From: Desulfobacteraceae bacterium Eth-SRB1
GTDB taxonomy: Bacteria; Desulfobacterota; Desulfobacteria; Desulfobacterales; ETH-SRB1
NCBI GenBank assembly: GCA_004193555.1
Contig: RPGP01000001.1
Coordinates: 918,790 to 982,789 of the forward strand
Direction of reading: 5' to 3'
DNA length: 64,000 nt
Part shown: one piece after another, positions 15,716 to 25,090 of the stretch
Numbering within the stretch: position 1 is the stretch's first letter
Layout: every line of letters begins with the position of its first letter
Notes under the pieces: generated by a model
What the model saw: only the letters and a program-made list of their open reading frames with translations
Database searches by the model: none
Told to the model about the DNA's origin: nothing
Position numbers and translations under genes: made by a program

Positions 15716-16663
15716 CTACATTTCCTCATAAAACGGGCTCATTTTGTCCCAAAAACCAGGTTCGCTGCATCCAATGCAGGGATGTCCTGCTTCAACAGGC
15801 CAGCTTGTGCCGTCATTGAATTTTGCAATTGGGCAATTATTATAAGTTTCCGGTCCTCTGCAACCCATTTTATAAAGGCAGTAGCCCATGGCCGCTTCTT
15901 TTGAGCCGAACTCTTCCACAAACTCACCATTTTCAAAATGTGATCTTCTTGGGCATTGATCGTGAATAGTCTTGCCATAAGCAAAAAGCGGTCTGCCAAG
16001 AGAGTCAAGAGCCGGGAGTTTGCCAAGAAGGAGATAATTAACCACTGTGCCGACAAAATTAATCGGATTTGGAGGACATCCCGGAATGTTTAATGTTTTA
16101 ATTCCAAGGGCATCTCCAACCCCTTTGTATCCGCCTGGATTAGGTTTGGCGGCCTGAACGCCTCCGTATGCGGAACAGGTTCCCAGACATATTACTGCAG
16201 CAGCCTTGGGACAGACATACTTTGCGATATCAAGGAATGTTTTGCCGCCAACTTTCCCGTAACCGCCGTTGTACTTTGTAGCAATAGCGCCCTCAACAAC
16301 ACAGACAAACTTGCCATTATACTTCTCAACTGCATTGTGAAGATTTTCTTCCGCCTGATGACCTGCTGCAACCATAAGGGTTTCATGGTACTCTACTGCG
16401 AGAATCTCAAGAATAAGTTCGTCTGCTCCAGGATACATGGATCTTAAAAATGCTTCCGAGCATCCTGTACATTCAGCAAAATGTAACCAAATGACGGGCG
16501 GACGCTGTTTCGGAGCTGCAAACACCTCTGCTACCTTTGGAACAAATGATGATGAAAGCCCCATGGTAGCTGTGAGGAGGGTACAGTACTTCATGAAGTC
16601 TCTTCTTGAGACCCCTTTCTTCTCCAGCCTTTTATAAAATTCTTTTTCCTTTTCCATTGGCAC
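15716..16663 (-). CDS. hydA: [NiFe] hydrogenase small subunit, Tat-exported
   Basis: 315 residues. The twin-arginine signal SRRDFMKY at 19-26 is followed by a hydrophobic stretch and cleavage near VFAA, so the heterodimer is periplasmic. Fe-S ligands are visible: proximal cluster ECTGCSEAF, then [13 protein letters not shown] and NIPGCPPNP; distal and medial cluster [46 protein letters not shown]. It transfers electrons from the Ni-Fe(Se) site, most likely to a cytochrome c3 such as the one at 34920. It is first in the operon, with 50 bp to hydB. A ribosome-binding site, GGAGG, lies just before the start; ATG at codon 3 is an alternative. Confidence 0.95.
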   Translation of the reverse strand: MPMEKEKEFYKRLEKKGVSRRDFMKYCTLLTATMGLSSSFVPKVAEVFAAPKQRPPVIWLHFAECTGCSEAFLRSMYPGADELILEILAVEYHETLMVAAGHQAEENLHNAVEKYNGKFVCVVEGAIATKYNGGYGKVGGKTFLDIAKYVCPKAAAVICLGTCSAYGGVQAAKPNPGGYKGVGDALGIKTLNIPGCPPNPINFVGTVVNYLLLGKLPALDSLGRPLFAYGKTIHDQCPRRSHFENGEFVEEFGSKEAAMGYCLYKMGCRGPETYNNCPIAKFNDGTSWPVEAGHPCIGCSEPGFWDKMSPFYEEM

Positions 16664-17071
16664 CTCCTTGATGCTGTTATAAGGTTACAATAAATACTGT
16701 CAGCCAAATATAGCAAACCAATTTAATTCATTCAATAAAAGAAATTTAACTTGATACATAATACAAGTCAAGAAAAATAATGATCTCTTAGAAAAGATGT
16801 TGTTGTAACCTAAGTTGAGCGGTTTTTTGCGAAGAGATGTGCTGAGATCTTGATGCATAAGGATTTGCAAAAACCGCAGGCATACCCGTGGATATGTCTA
16901 AGATTTTTGCGAAGCCTTTATGCGCAAGAGATCGGCGCAGATCGAGTAAAAAACCGCTCAATTTAGGTTTAAGTAAAGATATGGTATTTTTTTCCTGGAA
17001 TACCTTTGATTAGTTTGTAAATAGCTACGAACCAGGGTCATTGCGAGGGTGATGGCCCGAAGCAATCTAAT
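16664..17071. other. Intergenic region upstream of hydAB
   Basis: It should hold the hydA promoter on the minus strand close to 16700, in AT-rich sequence; no clear -10/-35 or -24/-12 pair could be fixed. A family B repeat fills 16807-16969. Confidence 0.5.
16807..16969. repeat. Palindromic repeat, family B, copy 1
   Basis: A 163-bp element starting AACCTAAGTTGAGCGG and ending CCGCTCAATTTAGGTT. The ends pair (GAGCGGTTTTTT with AAAAAACCGCTC). A nearly identical copy lies at 27306-27466 and an inverted shortened copy at 63427-63508. No coding. Confidence 0.88.
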
Positions 17072-18202
17072 TCACCCGCCTAAAAAGCTCCATAAAATTC
17101 CTGCTCCGATTGCAGAACCGATAACGCCGGATATGTTGGGAGCCATAGCATGCATCAGAAGAAAATTTGTCGGGTCTTCAGCCTGCCCGACCATCTGAAC
17201 AACCCGGGCGGAATCAGGGACAGCCGATACGCCGGCAGCGCCTAAAAGAGGATTTATCTTTTTGCGCAAAAAAAGATTCATGAATTTTGCAAAGAGAAGA
17301 CCGGATGCTGTTGCTACTACAAATGATGCAGCTCCAAGGATGAAAATTCCAACAGATTGAGGTGTAAGAAAAACATCGGCCTGTGTGCTGGCTCCAACGG
17401 TTAAGCCCAATAATATTGTCACAGTATCAATAATAGAAGTTCTTGCTGCCTGGGCCAGACGTTCCGCAACCACACATTCCCTTAAGAGATTGCCAAAAAA
17501 AAGCATCCCGAGAAGGGGCAGAGCGGCCGGCGCGATAAAGCAGCAGAGTAAAAAACCGATTACCGGGAAAATGAGCTTTTCCTTCTTTGAAACAATACGT
17601 GGTTCTTCCATGGTTATAAGACGTTCCTTGCGGGTTGTAAGGAGTTTCATAATCGGAGGTTGAATTACAGGCACCAAAGCCATATATGAATACGCCGCTA
17701 CTGCAATTGGCCCGATCAGGTGTGGAGCAAGTTTGCCGGACAGGAAAATTGCCGTTGGTCCGTCTGCGCCTCCGATAATGCCTATAGATGCCGCTTCTTT
17801 TGGAGCAAATCCAAGAGCAAGCGCTCCTAAAAAAGTAATAAATATACCCGTCTGGGCCGCGGCTCCCAACAGCATTAATACAGGACGCGCCAGCAATGTT
17901 GAAAAATCGGTATGAGCGCCTATCCCTAAAAAGATAAGGGATGGATAAATACCGGATGTTACGCCAAAATACAGATAATGCAAAACACTGTTGCTTTCGT
18001 AAAGTCCAAGTCCCAAGCCTTTGAAGACAGGAACATTGCCGATTAGAATGCCAAAACCGATTGGGATGAGAAGGAGCGGTTCGTAATGCTTTGCTATTCC
18101 GAGATAAATAAATATTATCCCTATCGTAATCATAATGATATGGCGATAGTCGGCCATTGCAAAACCGGTGTTCGAGATAAATTCCATTAACAGATTTTCC
18201 AT
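17072..18202 (-). CDS. Sodium-translocating decarboxylase beta subunit (OadB family)
   Basis: A 376-residue polytopic membrane protein. OadB-type subunits couple decarboxylation of a carboxybiotin carrier to Na+ export. Family hallmarks are visible: GILIGNVPVF near the N-terminus, SLIFLGIGAHTDFSTLLARP, ASIGIIGGADGPTAIFLSGK with the Na+-binding aspartate, and LGAAGVSAVPDSARVVQMVG. The C-terminus LLMHAMAPNISGVIGSAIGA is complete. A gamma-like subunit gene is 23 bp upstream. No alpha (carboxyltransferase) or biotin-carrier gene is present, so the catalytic partner must be elsewhere. Confidence 0.93.
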   Translation of the reverse strand: MENLLMEFISNTGFAMADYRHIIMITIGIIFIYLGIAKHYEPLLLIPIGFGILIGNVPVFKGLGLGLYESNSVLHYLYFGVTSGIYPSLIFLGIGAHTDFSTLLARPVLMLLGAAAQTGIFITFLGALALGFAPKEAASIGIIGGADGPTAIFLSGKLAPHLIGPIAVAAYSYMALVPVIQPPIMKLLTTRKERLITMEEPRIVSKKEKLIFPVIGFLLCCFIAPAALPLLGMLFFGNLLRECVVAERLAQAARTSIIDTVTILLGLTVGASTQADVFLTPQSVGIFILGAASFVVATASGLLFAKFMNLFLRKKINPLLGAAGVSAVPDSARVVQMVGQAEDPTNFLLMHAMAPNISGVIGSAIGAGILWSFLGG

Positions 18203-18225
18203 CTATTAAACCTGACTCCTTAGTT

Positions 18226-18663
18226 TTAAAGCCTAATTATTTTTTTATCGTCTTGATTCCAGAGAAAATAACCTTTTCCGTCAGGAACAATAAATCCAGC
18301 ATTGATCAAATCGTTAATAGTAGAATATGGATGAGACATCCCGTATTTTTCAGAAAGATTAATAAGCCTTGGGAGGGAAAACGGTTCGCCCATCTTATCT
18401 ATTAGAATTCTGCACTGACTGACAGCCCCGTTAACCTTTTCAGATAATGACAGATCGGAACTGTTTGATTCCAGGTTGTTTTTTTTGCGGAATATATTTT
18501 TTATACGCTTAATATAAGTATCCCTTTTATCATAAATTTGAAGGATTTTATGAATCTGAGCAACTGCAATAGAAAGAAGCACAAGGCCTGTAAAGACTAT
18601 TGAGATCCCCAGGGCAGCCATGTGCCAGCCGTTATGCGTTGATATTGCATCTAAACCAAACAA
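18226..18663 (-). CDS. OadG-like gamma subunit of a sodium-translocating decarboxylase
   Basis: 145 residues with one N-terminal membrane helix (MAALGISIVFTGLVLLSIAV) in the position typical of OadG, followed by a charged linker (KRIKNIFRKKNN). The last 70 residues (FSLPRLINLSEKYGMSHPYS, TINDLINAGFIVPDGKGYFL) resemble a small winged-helix-like domain and are not part of short OadG proteins. It anchors or assembles the complex with the beta subunit encoded 23 bp downstream. Confidence is moderate because OadG proteins diverge strongly. Confidence 0.72.
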   Translation of the reverse strand: MFGLDAISTHNGWHMAALGISIVFTGLVLLSIAVAQIHKILQIYDKRDTYIKRIKNIFRKKNNLESNSSDLSLSEKVNGAVSQCRILIDKMGEPFSLPRLINLSEKYGMSHPYSTINDLINAGFIVPDGKGYFLWNQDDKKIIRL

Positions 18664-18679
18664 TTAATATCTCCTGTTA

Positions 18680-18747
18680 AGGAACGGGAACGAGATAATT
18701 TCCCCAACTATGCGCCTGCTTGAGAAAGTTATCTCGTCACCGTTCCT
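18680..18747. terminator. Long inverted repeat between the CNB and OadG genes
   Basis: AGGAACGGGAACGAGATAA at 18680-18698 pairs with TTATCTCGTCACCGTTCCT at 18729-18747 with two mismatches. The right arm covers the stop codon of the cyclic-nucleotide-binding gene. It could be a terminator-like hairpin or a small repeat element. Confidence 0.5.
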
Positions 18748-19157
18748 AAAAATGGCGACCTTTCTGAAATAATCATGTTGATTTTTTTCATTATTTTATC
18801 ACTCAGGGCAGGATCGCTCTTGATAAGACTTAAAAAGTCCTGGCCGGGCATTGATAAAACTTCACCATTGGTAAGAGCTGTTGCGGTTCCTGTATAGTTA
18901 AAGGGTGCAACAACGGTGGAGCATCCTATAATATCACCCTTGTTGTGCAAAGTAATTGCCCTGCCATCGTTAAAACTAACCATAAAGTCGCCGGAGAATA
19001 CAATAAAAAAGGCATGGGCACCATCGCCTCTGCGGGTAATTACTTCACCTTCTGTTACCTTCATTTTGCGCATTAAGGAGGTGAGCTGTTCCATCTCCAC
19101 ATATTTTAAGTCTGCAAGAATGTCTAATGATTCAATTAAGCCTATATCTACAGTCAT
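18729..19157 (-). CDS. Cyclic-nucleotide-binding domain protein
   Basis: 142 residues, one cNMP-binding (CAP-like) beta-roll with the phosphate-binding region FSGDFMVSFNDGRAITLHNK, GDIIGCSTVVAPFNYTGTA and an N-terminal helix. There is no DNA-binding helix-turn-helix, so it is a stand-alone sensor or regulatory subunit rather than a CRP transcription factor. It precedes the oadG/oadB pair in the same direction with 65 bp between. This position suggests control of that membrane complex or of its transcription, which is inference. Confidence 0.85.
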   Translation of the reverse strand: MTVDIGLIESLDILADLKYVEMEQLTSLMRKMKVTEGEVITRRGDGAHAFFIVFSGDFMVSFNDGRAITLHNKGDIIGCSTVVAPFNYTGTATALTNGEVLSMPGQDFLSLIKSDPALSDKIMKKINMIISERSPFLGTVTR

Positions 19158-19287
19158 TATTAATGCTTTCTGTAACTGCTCAGGTTATTAGCCTGAAGGA
19201 TACTGATATCAACCCAACGTCAAAAGCCGTATTCGGAAACAGTATACTTGAATGGTTACGTATTATTGGGTTTTGTGAGTCTTTTCC

Positions 19288-20376
19288 CTAAAAGCCTTCA
19301 GCCTTCAGCCTATCAACCTGAGTATTTACCGGATATTTACAAAAAGGTTCTGTGGAAAAAATCGCAAAAATTGGGAGATGATCCGAATATCCGGCTCCTA
19401 TATGCCTGCCTTTTCCTTTTTTTGCCCTTTGCCAGCGATAAATTGCATTTCCCTTGAACAGATAGTCGGGATCGAATTTATCGAAAGAATTGTCTATATA
19501 TGAAATCCCTTTGTTATTGTAAAGTCCTTTGGACAGGATAATATTATCAGGACTGCCTTTATTACCAAAAAAATTATACGACCAGCGCCTCTTCATATTT
19601 ACTTCAAGCCACAAATTATACAGATATTCATTGCCCGGCTGCATTGTCAGCATTTTTTCATTTACCATTTTAGAACCTGTTATAGTTCTCAGAATATGGT
19701 TGATTCCTGTGATGCCGGCGGTATCGTTTAATTTTTTACTATTCACAAAGGTTTTGTATTCATTGTAGTTTGAATTAAAATCACCGATTAAAACAAAGTC
19801 TTCATCATCTTTTAGTTTGTTGATTGCTTTTTTAAGCGCTTTTGCATAATCTATTCTATGGCTTTCAGAACCTTTTTTTGATTTCCAGTGATTAATAAAC
19901 AGAATAAGGCGCTTACCTTCAATATCGAGGGTTACTTTTAGGATATTTCTGGTCGATTTATTTTTTATCTTAATTTCTTCTTTCTTTATAATCGGGTATT
20001 TTGACAGAACAGCGCACTTAACCGTTACGTCTTTTGAGTCGTCCGCAATTTCAAGATAAGGATAATTTACATTAAAGGCTTTTAACCTGTTTGTTATACA
20101 AACAAGAGATTTTTTAGACTCCACCTCCTGTAAAGACACAATATCAGCGTTGAGGTCTTTTATCACCCTTGCAATATTGGCAATTTTAATATCAAATATA
20201 GCTTTTGTCCAGCCAAAACATGTGTTTGGTATATACTCAGGGTATTCTGTCCCGTCATGTGTAAGATCAAAAAGATTCTGCAGATTATAACTTGCGATTT
20301 TAAAGGTTTTTGCTTCACTTGAAGTAGGACAACAGAGCATAAACAGTAAAATCGTTATGATTGCCGTTTTGATCAT
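19288..20376 (-). CDS. Secreted endonuclease/exonuclease/phosphatase family protein
   Basis: 362 residues. An N-terminal signal peptide (MIKTAIITILLFMLCCPTSS, cleavage near SEA) directs export. The EEP fold follows: FKIASYNLQNLFDLTHDG, metal ligand glutamate in DIVSLQEVESKKSL, LILFINHWKSKKGSE with the catalytic histidine region, DFVLIGDFNSNYNEYK with Asp-x-Asn, and the final GAGYSDHLPIFAIF with the catalytic Asp-His. All key residues are present. It is probably an extracellular or periplasmic nuclease or phosphodiesterase. It is monocistronic, flanked by repeats. Confidence 0.88.
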   Translation of the reverse strand: MIKTAIITILLFMLCCPTSSEAKTFKIASYNLQNLFDLTHDGTEYPEYIPNTCFGWTKAIFDIKIANIARVIKDLNADIVSLQEVESKKSLVCITNRLKAFNVNYPYLEIADDSKDVTVKCAVLSKYPIIKKEEIKIKNKSTRNILKVTLDIEGKRLILFINHWKSKKGSESHRIDYAKALKKAINKLKDDEDFVLIGDFNSNYNEYKTFVNSKKLNDTAGITGINHILRTITGSKMVNEKMLTMQPGNEYLYNLWLEVNMKRRWSYNFFGNKGSPDNIILSKGLYNNKGISYIDNSFDKFDPDYLFKGNAIYRWQRAKKGKGRHIGAGYSDHLPIFAIFSTEPFCKYPVNTQVDRLKAEGF

Positions 20377-20794
20377 TACCTGCCCCCAGATTCCTGATGA
20401 ATTTGATTTTTTAAGAGGCCCTCAAATTTGATGAACTCGTAAAAAGTCCAAACTTTTCATTTTGACCACAACATACAGTGCTATTGGCCTTTATTATACC
20501 CAATATATTGTGGCGAGAAATCGATTTTCCGACTTTTTACGAGACCATCAAATTTGATAGCTTCCTAAAAAGTCGAAAAACCACTTTTTACGAAACGTGT
20601 GAAGTGTTGGGCGTTAAGAGCTTGATATGACAATTAAATGTTTTATCTTAACACCTAACACTTAACACTTGATGAATTTGACTTTTTACGAATTCATCAA
20701 TGTTATGGCAAGATTTTTTCTTATTTTAGTTGAATCTAAAAAAAATATTTAATAAATACTTTTATTATAAATTTTGTTTTGAGGAGGAAAGATC
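20377..20794. repeat. Cluster of family C repeats ahead of serA
   Basis: TTGATGAACTCGTAAAAAGTC at 20428 onward and its inverted partner GACTTTTTACGAGACCATC at 20531-20549 frame one element; a second with the same ends runs to about 20700 (GACTTTTTACGAATTCATC). The ends are the family signature also found at 22833-23000 and 38680-38808. The serA promoter must lie in the AT-rich 20700-20780. Confidence 0.7.
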
Positions 20795-22375
20795 ATGAAG
20801 GTTTTAATCAGTGATAATCTTGGCGAGATCGGGGTTAAAATGTTTCAGGAAGCAGAGGGAATCGATGTTGATGTTAACGTGGGATTGCCACCGGAAGAAC
20901 TGAAAAGCATCATCGGGAACTATAATGCTCTGGTCATCCGAAGCGCAACAAGGGTCACGGAGGACCTTCTAAAAGCGGCTGCGAATCTGAAAGTTGTTGG
21001 ACGTGCGGGGATCGGTCTTGATAATGTTGATATACCGGCGGCTACAAAACGGGGTATCGTTGTTATGAATACACCTGAAGGCAATGTTGTGACTACTGCC
21101 GAACATACTATTGCCCTGATGCTGTCATTAACGCGCAATATACCTCAAGGAACGTCCTCATTAAAAGAGGGCAGATGGGATAAGAAAAAACTGCAGGGTA
21201 AAGAGCTGTTTAAAAAAAATCTCGGTGTTATCGGTTTTGGAAAAATCGGTTCTATTGTAGCTGATCGCGCGCTGGGGCTGAAAATGCAGGTAATTGTTTA
21301 TGACCCTTTTATTACACCTGAACGTATTGAGAAGGCCGGATATAAAAGTGTTTCTCTGCCCGAATTATACCGGCAGGCCGATTATATCACAATGCATGTT
21401 CCAAAGCTAAAGGATACAATCGGTTTGATAAACAAGAAGGCCTTTGATCAGATGAAAAAAGGAGTTATGATTATCAATTGTGCTCGAGGCGGTATAATTA
21501 ATGAGGCTGATCTATATGATGCCATGAATTCAGGCAAGGTCGCAGGGGCTGCATTAGATGTTTTCGAGACCGAACCCCCTGCCGGCTCACCTCTTCTTAC
21601 ACTTGACCGGTTTATCTGCACTCCGCATCTTGGCGCTTCTACACGCGAAGCCCAGACAAATGTAGCTGTTGCAGTGGCCGGCCAGATAATTGACTATCTA
21701 AAAAATGGAACTATTGTTAATGCTGTGAATGTTTCATCTGTTACAGGCGAACTTCTTATAAAGCTTGGCCCGTTTTTGTCGCTTGCGGATCGGATGGGTT
21801 GTCTGCAGGCTCAGCTTTCCAGGGGACCTATAAAGGAAGTACTTATTGAGTACACAGGGGATTTCCAGGACATTGATCTTGCGCCCGTCTCAACCGCGGT
21901 ATTAAAAGGTCTCCTTACCCCGATGCTCAAAGATAATGTGAATTTTGTCAATGCGCCGGTTATTGCAAAAGAAAGAGATATTAAGGTTAAAGAAACCTTC
22001 AGCTCTGAGTCTGAGGATTATCTGAACCTTATTACTATCAATGTAGTTACTACTGAAACGACAACCACTGTAGCTGGCACTGTATTCGGCAAAAAAGATG
22101 TCAGGGTTGTAAAAATAGATAATTTCCGTCTCGAAATGATTCCATATGGAAATCTGACCCTGATAAATAATGTTGACAGGCCGGGCGTTATAGGCAGTAT
22201 CGGGGCTGTTATTGGCGAGCATGACATTAATATCGCCCAGATGCAGGTCGGTCAGGAAAAGGATGGTGAAAAGAATATCGTATTTCTTAGAACCGACATA
22301 CCGATTCCAGGGGAGGTTCTTGAAAAACTTCGTGGTTTGGAGATGGTTAATTCAGTAACACATTTCGAGCTTTAA
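20795..22375 (+). CDS. serA: D-3-phosphoglycerate dehydrogenase
   Basis: SerA oxidises 3-phosphoglycerate to 3-phosphohydroxypyruvate, the first step of serine synthesis. The 526-residue protein is the long type. It has a substrate-binding domain (GRAGIGLDNVDIPAATKRG), a Rossmann domain (GVIGFGKIGSIVADRALGLK), the catalytic region (INCARGGIINEADLYDAMNS, FICTPHLGASTREAQ), an ASB domain from about 320 and a C-terminal ACT domain (GVIGSIGAVIGEHDINIAQM) for serine feedback. GAGGAGG precedes the ATG. A DUF1844 gene follows after 22 bp. Confidence 0.97.
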   Translation: MKVLISDNLGEIGVKMFQEAEGIDVDVNVGLPPEELKSIIGNYNALVIRSATRVTEDLLKAAANLKVVGRAGIGLDNVDIPAATKRGIVVMNTPEGNVVTTAEHTIALMLSLTRNIPQGTSSLKEGRWDKKKLQGKELFKKNLGVIGFGKIGSIVADRALGLKMQVIVYDPFITPERIEKAGYKSVSLPELYRQADYITMHVPKLKDTIGLINKKAFDQMKKGVMIINCARGGIINEADLYDAMNSGKVAGAALDVFETEPPAGSPLLTLDRFICTPHLGASTREAQTNVAVAVAGQIIDYLKNGTIVNAVNVSSVTGELLIKLGPFLSLADRMGCLQAQLSRGPIKEVLIEYTGDFQDIDLAPVSTAVLKGLLTPMLKDNVNFVNAPVIAKERDIKVKETFSSESEDYLNLITINVVTTETTTTVAGTVFGKKDVRVVKIDNFRLEMIPYGNLTLINNVDRPGVIGSIGAVIGEHDINIAQMQVGQEKDGEKNIVFLRTDIPIPGEVLEKLRGLEMVNSVTHFEL

Positions 22376-22397
22376 TTTTTTGAGGAGATTACAGACA

Positions 22398-22811
22398 ATG
22401 AAGGAAGAAGATAAAGGGTTTGTTATTAAAGACCGCAGGATTTTCGCTGAAGAAAAGCAAGAAAAAGGGGGAAAAGAGGATAAAAAGGAATCTGCCGGAG
22501 AGGAAGTTAAAGATCAGGCGCAAAAAGAGACTGCTCCGGAAGAAAAACAGGAGCCGGAGATTCATCTGCCGGAAATAAATTTTCCCACTTTTATTATTTC
22601 TTTGAATGCATCTGCTCTTGTACATCTTGGAGCAATAGAAGATCCGGTGGCCGGCAAAAAGGTAAAAAACCTGCCAATGGGGAAACAGACGATAGACATT
22701 TTAAGCATGTTAGAGGAAAAAACCAGGGGTAATTTATCCAAAGAAGAAGAAAATATGTTGAAACATATTCTTTATGACCTGAAAATAATTTATGTTAAGG
22801 AAAAGGAATAA
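22398..22811 (+). CDS. DUF1844 domain protein
   Basis: 137 residues. The first 60 are lysine- and glutamate-rich and probably disordered. The DUF1844 core follows: INFPTFIISLNASALVHLGA, KNLPMGKQTIDILSMLEEKT, LSKEEENMLKHILYDLKIIY. The function of the family is unknown. I chose ATG 22398 because GAGGAGA lies nine bases before it; an open frame extends six codons further to a TTG. It is likely co-transcribed with serA. Confidence 0.9.
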   Translation: MKEEDKGFVIKDRRIFAEEKQEKGGKEDKKESAGEEVKDQAQKETAPEEKQEPEIHLPEINFPTFIISLNASALVHLGAIEDPVAGKKVKNLPMGKQTIDILSMLEEKTRGNLSKEEENMLKHILYDLKIIYVKEKE

Positions 22812-22832
22812 CGCGGTATAGCTGTTTTAAAA

Positions 22833-23000
22833 TTGATGGTCTCGTAAAAAGTCAGAATTCAGCCGATATGTCATTTCGACTGCAGGGAAAAATCTTATCT
22901 TTTCAACAGGTTGCAGTAAGATTTCTCCTGTCGTTGAAACAAGTATTTCTCGTTTCACTCGAAATGACAGGCCGGATGGAATTTTTACGACGCCATCAAA
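22833..23000. repeat. Palindromic repeat, family C
   Basis: Ends are TTGATGGTCTCGTAAAAAGTC and TTTTTACGACGCCATCAA. Inside is a further pair, TGTCATTTCGA and TCGAAATGACA. A 168-bp non-coding element, related to 20427-20700 and 38680-38808. From 23001 to 23152 I see only AT-rich sequence. Confidence 0.8.
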
Positions 23001-23152
23001 ACCCAATAATTACAAAATATTATTGGTGTGATTTTTGCTTGGGAGACTTTAGTAAATGTTTTGCTAAATGATTATCAAACAATTGACATTGAACGTTTTA
23101 TTTGGGATATAAGAAAAAAATAAATTATTAAAAAAATAAAAGGAAACAAACT

Positions 23153-23974
23153 ATGGACATGCCCAACACAATGGCCGGCATAGAGCCGGTCAGGCTTACA
23201 CTCGACAGCACATTTAAGTTCAAATGTCATAAAGAGATAAAATGTTTTACCAAATGTTGCAGGGGTATTAATATTATACTGACACCGTACGACATTATCA
23301 GGCTGAAGAATCGCCTGAAGCTTTCATCAGAAGAATTTTTAGCTATTTATACTGAGCCTCAGCTTTTAGAAAAAACCGATCTTCCTGTTGTAACATTAAA
23401 GCTCTTAGACGATGATTCGTCTGATTCAAAAGAAAAGTTATGCCCCTTTGTCAGGAAGGATGGCTGTATTATTTATGAAGACAGACCTACCACATGCCGA
23501 TATTATCCGCTTGGCGTTGCTTCACTCAGTCACAAAGAAGGGGCGGACGATGAAGGATTCTATTTTTTCGTTCATGAATCTCACTGCCTTGGGTTTGAAG
23601 AGGATAAGGAATGGACAGTTCGTGAATGGCGCAAGGATCAGGGGGTTGATATCCATGATGAAATAAACGCCGAATGGACCGACCTCGTTGTCAGAAAGAG
23701 ATCCTTTCCGAAAAATGTAATGTTAACGGAACAGAGCAAGAAGATGTTTTTTCTTATAAGTTATAATACCGATAAATTTAAGAAATTTATCTTTGAGAGT
23801 TCATTTCTGGATAGATATAAAATTGATGGCGACACTGTAGAAAAGATAAAAGAGGATGAAATCGCCCGTTTGGAATTTGGGATTAACTGGTTGAAATCGC
23901 TTCTTTTTAAGAACGAAAGTGAAGAACTGTTTGAGATGAAAGAAAATGCCGGAGTTGCAAAAAAAACTTCATGA
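23153..23974 (+). CDS. YkgJ-family cysteine-cluster protein
   Basis: 273 residues. YkgJ (CxxxCxxCC) proteins bind a zinc or iron-sulfur centre through cysteines such as FKCHKEIKCFTKCCRG near the N-terminus, and CPFVRKDGCIIYEDRP plus CRYYPLG at about 100-125. Their biochemical role is not settled. The signature ILTPYDIIRLKNRLKLSSEE after the first cluster is typical. About 100 residues of C-terminal extension have no recognised domain. GGAAAC lies ahead of the ATG. It is monocistronic. A second, different YkgJ protein lies at 43066. Confidence 0.85.
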   Translation: MDMPNTMAGIEPVRLTLDSTFKFKCHKEIKCFTKCCRGINIILTPYDIIRLKNRLKLSSEEFLAIYTEPQLLEKTDLPVVTLKLLDDDSSDSKEKLCPFVRKDGCIIYEDRPTTCRYYPLGVASLSHKEGADDEGFYFFVHESHCLGFEEDKEWTVREWRKDQGVDIHDEINAEWTDLVVRKRSFPKNVMLTEQSKKMFFLISYNTDKFKKFIFESSFLDRYKIDGDTVEKIKEDEIARLEFGINWLKSLLFKNESEELFEMKENAGVAKKTS

Positions 23975-24038
23975 CAACAAAATGATGCATGATGCCGGAA
24001 AATCAGGCTTCCGATATCATGCATCACATAATACCATT

Positions 24039-25073
24039 CTAATATTCCTCGTAGCACAACCCTTTCCTGCTTGAAAGGCTGTTCAAACGTTCATCTATAT
24101 CAACGCCAAAGAAATCGGATATAGGTTTTAATATTTCCGGGTTATCAGACTGTACTTTCCGGGCTGTTTCAATAACTTTTTCCAGCCCACTTACTGTCAT
24201 TTTACCCAAAGGCTGTCTGCACCCTCCTGAAGGCATGCCAAGAATTGACATAAGAGTCTTGATGCCAAGCGGATTCCTGGCCCTGCATACAACCTCTCCA
24301 TAAGCTGTTTTTTCATTTGTTTTAATTGTTACAAGCCCGAAAAGAGGTCCAAGGGCGGATAATATCTTTTTGGCTTCAGCCTGATTTCCCTGCTCAAGAA
24401 GCTTGACCATTTCTGCAACAGGTCCTGGAGCAACATTAGAAGCAACAGAAACAACACCCGATGCCATTATTTCAGGATCTGTCATCATTTCAAAGGTCAG
24501 GCCGTCGTCGCCGGAAAGTATGGTAAAATCCGCTCCGCAACAGGCTCTTGTATGTTTCATGTTTTCAATGCTTCCGGTAGCTTCTTTTACCATGTTAACA
24601 TTATCAAAGTCCCTGTTAAGAATTGCAAGATCTTCCGGGAGTAACTGTGCGCCGGTCCTGCCGGGAATTACATAGGGGATAATCTGCACGTCAGGGAAGG
24701 CTCTCGCAACAGGCGCAACATATTCCCGCCGGATTTCAAGAGAGCTTGGCCCATTATAATATGGATCTACAAGCAACAAAGCTTCAACTCCGGTATCAAC
24801 GGCATGTTTTGATGATTCAAGTGTCTCTTTTGTATTATTGCTTCCGGTTCCCGCTATGCAGATACATTTTCCCCGTGTTTTTTTTGCCACATCTTCAATG
24901 ACTTTGTTATGTTCGTCCCATGTCAAGGTCGGACTTTCACCTGTAGTTCCAACAGCCAGGATTCCGGTTATTCCGTTTTTTATCTGGAAATCCGCAAGTT
25001 TTCCAAGACCTTCATAATCAACAGTATCATTAATAAATGGTGTTACAAGCGCTGTAAAACATCCCTTAAACAT
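24039..25073 (-). CDS. DapA-family aldolase (dihydrodipicolinate synthase-like)
   Basis: DapA condenses pyruvate with aspartate semialdehyde for lysine and diaminopimelate; relatives use other aldehydes. The TIM barrel is complete: LAVGTTGESPTLTWDEHNKV with the Thr-Thr pair, the catalytic tyrosine at 134 in IIPYVIPGRTGAQL, and the Schiff-base lysine 163 in MVKEATGS. It is 344 residues, about 50 longer than usual, with a C-terminal extension. The motif YYNGPSS replaces the usual YYNKPSQ, so the substrate could differ from that of true DapA. It is 17 bp downstream of a small hypothetical gene, so the two form an operon. Confidence 0.88.
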   Translation of the reverse strand: MFKGCFTALVTPFINDTVDYEGLGKLADFQIKNGITGILAVGTTGESPTLTWDEHNKVIEDVAKKTRGKCICIAGTGSNNTKETLESSKHAVDTGVEALLLVDPYYNGPSSLEIRREYVAPVARAFPDVQIIPYVIPGRTGAQLLPEDLAILNRDFDNVNMVKEATGSIENMKHTRACCGADFTILSGDDGLTFEMMTDPEIMASGVVSVASNVAPGPVAEMVKLLEQGNQAEAKKILSALGPLFGLVTIKTNEKTAYGEVVCRARNPLGIKTLMSILGMPSGGCRQPLGKMTVSGLEKVIETARKVQSDNPEILKPISDFFGVDIDERLNSLSSRKGLCYEEY

Positions 25074-25090
25074 AATTCCTCCTATAATTA

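Noticed and set aside
22868-23071. 67-codon frame after the DUF1844 gene
   Set aside because: Encoded by the family C palindrome.
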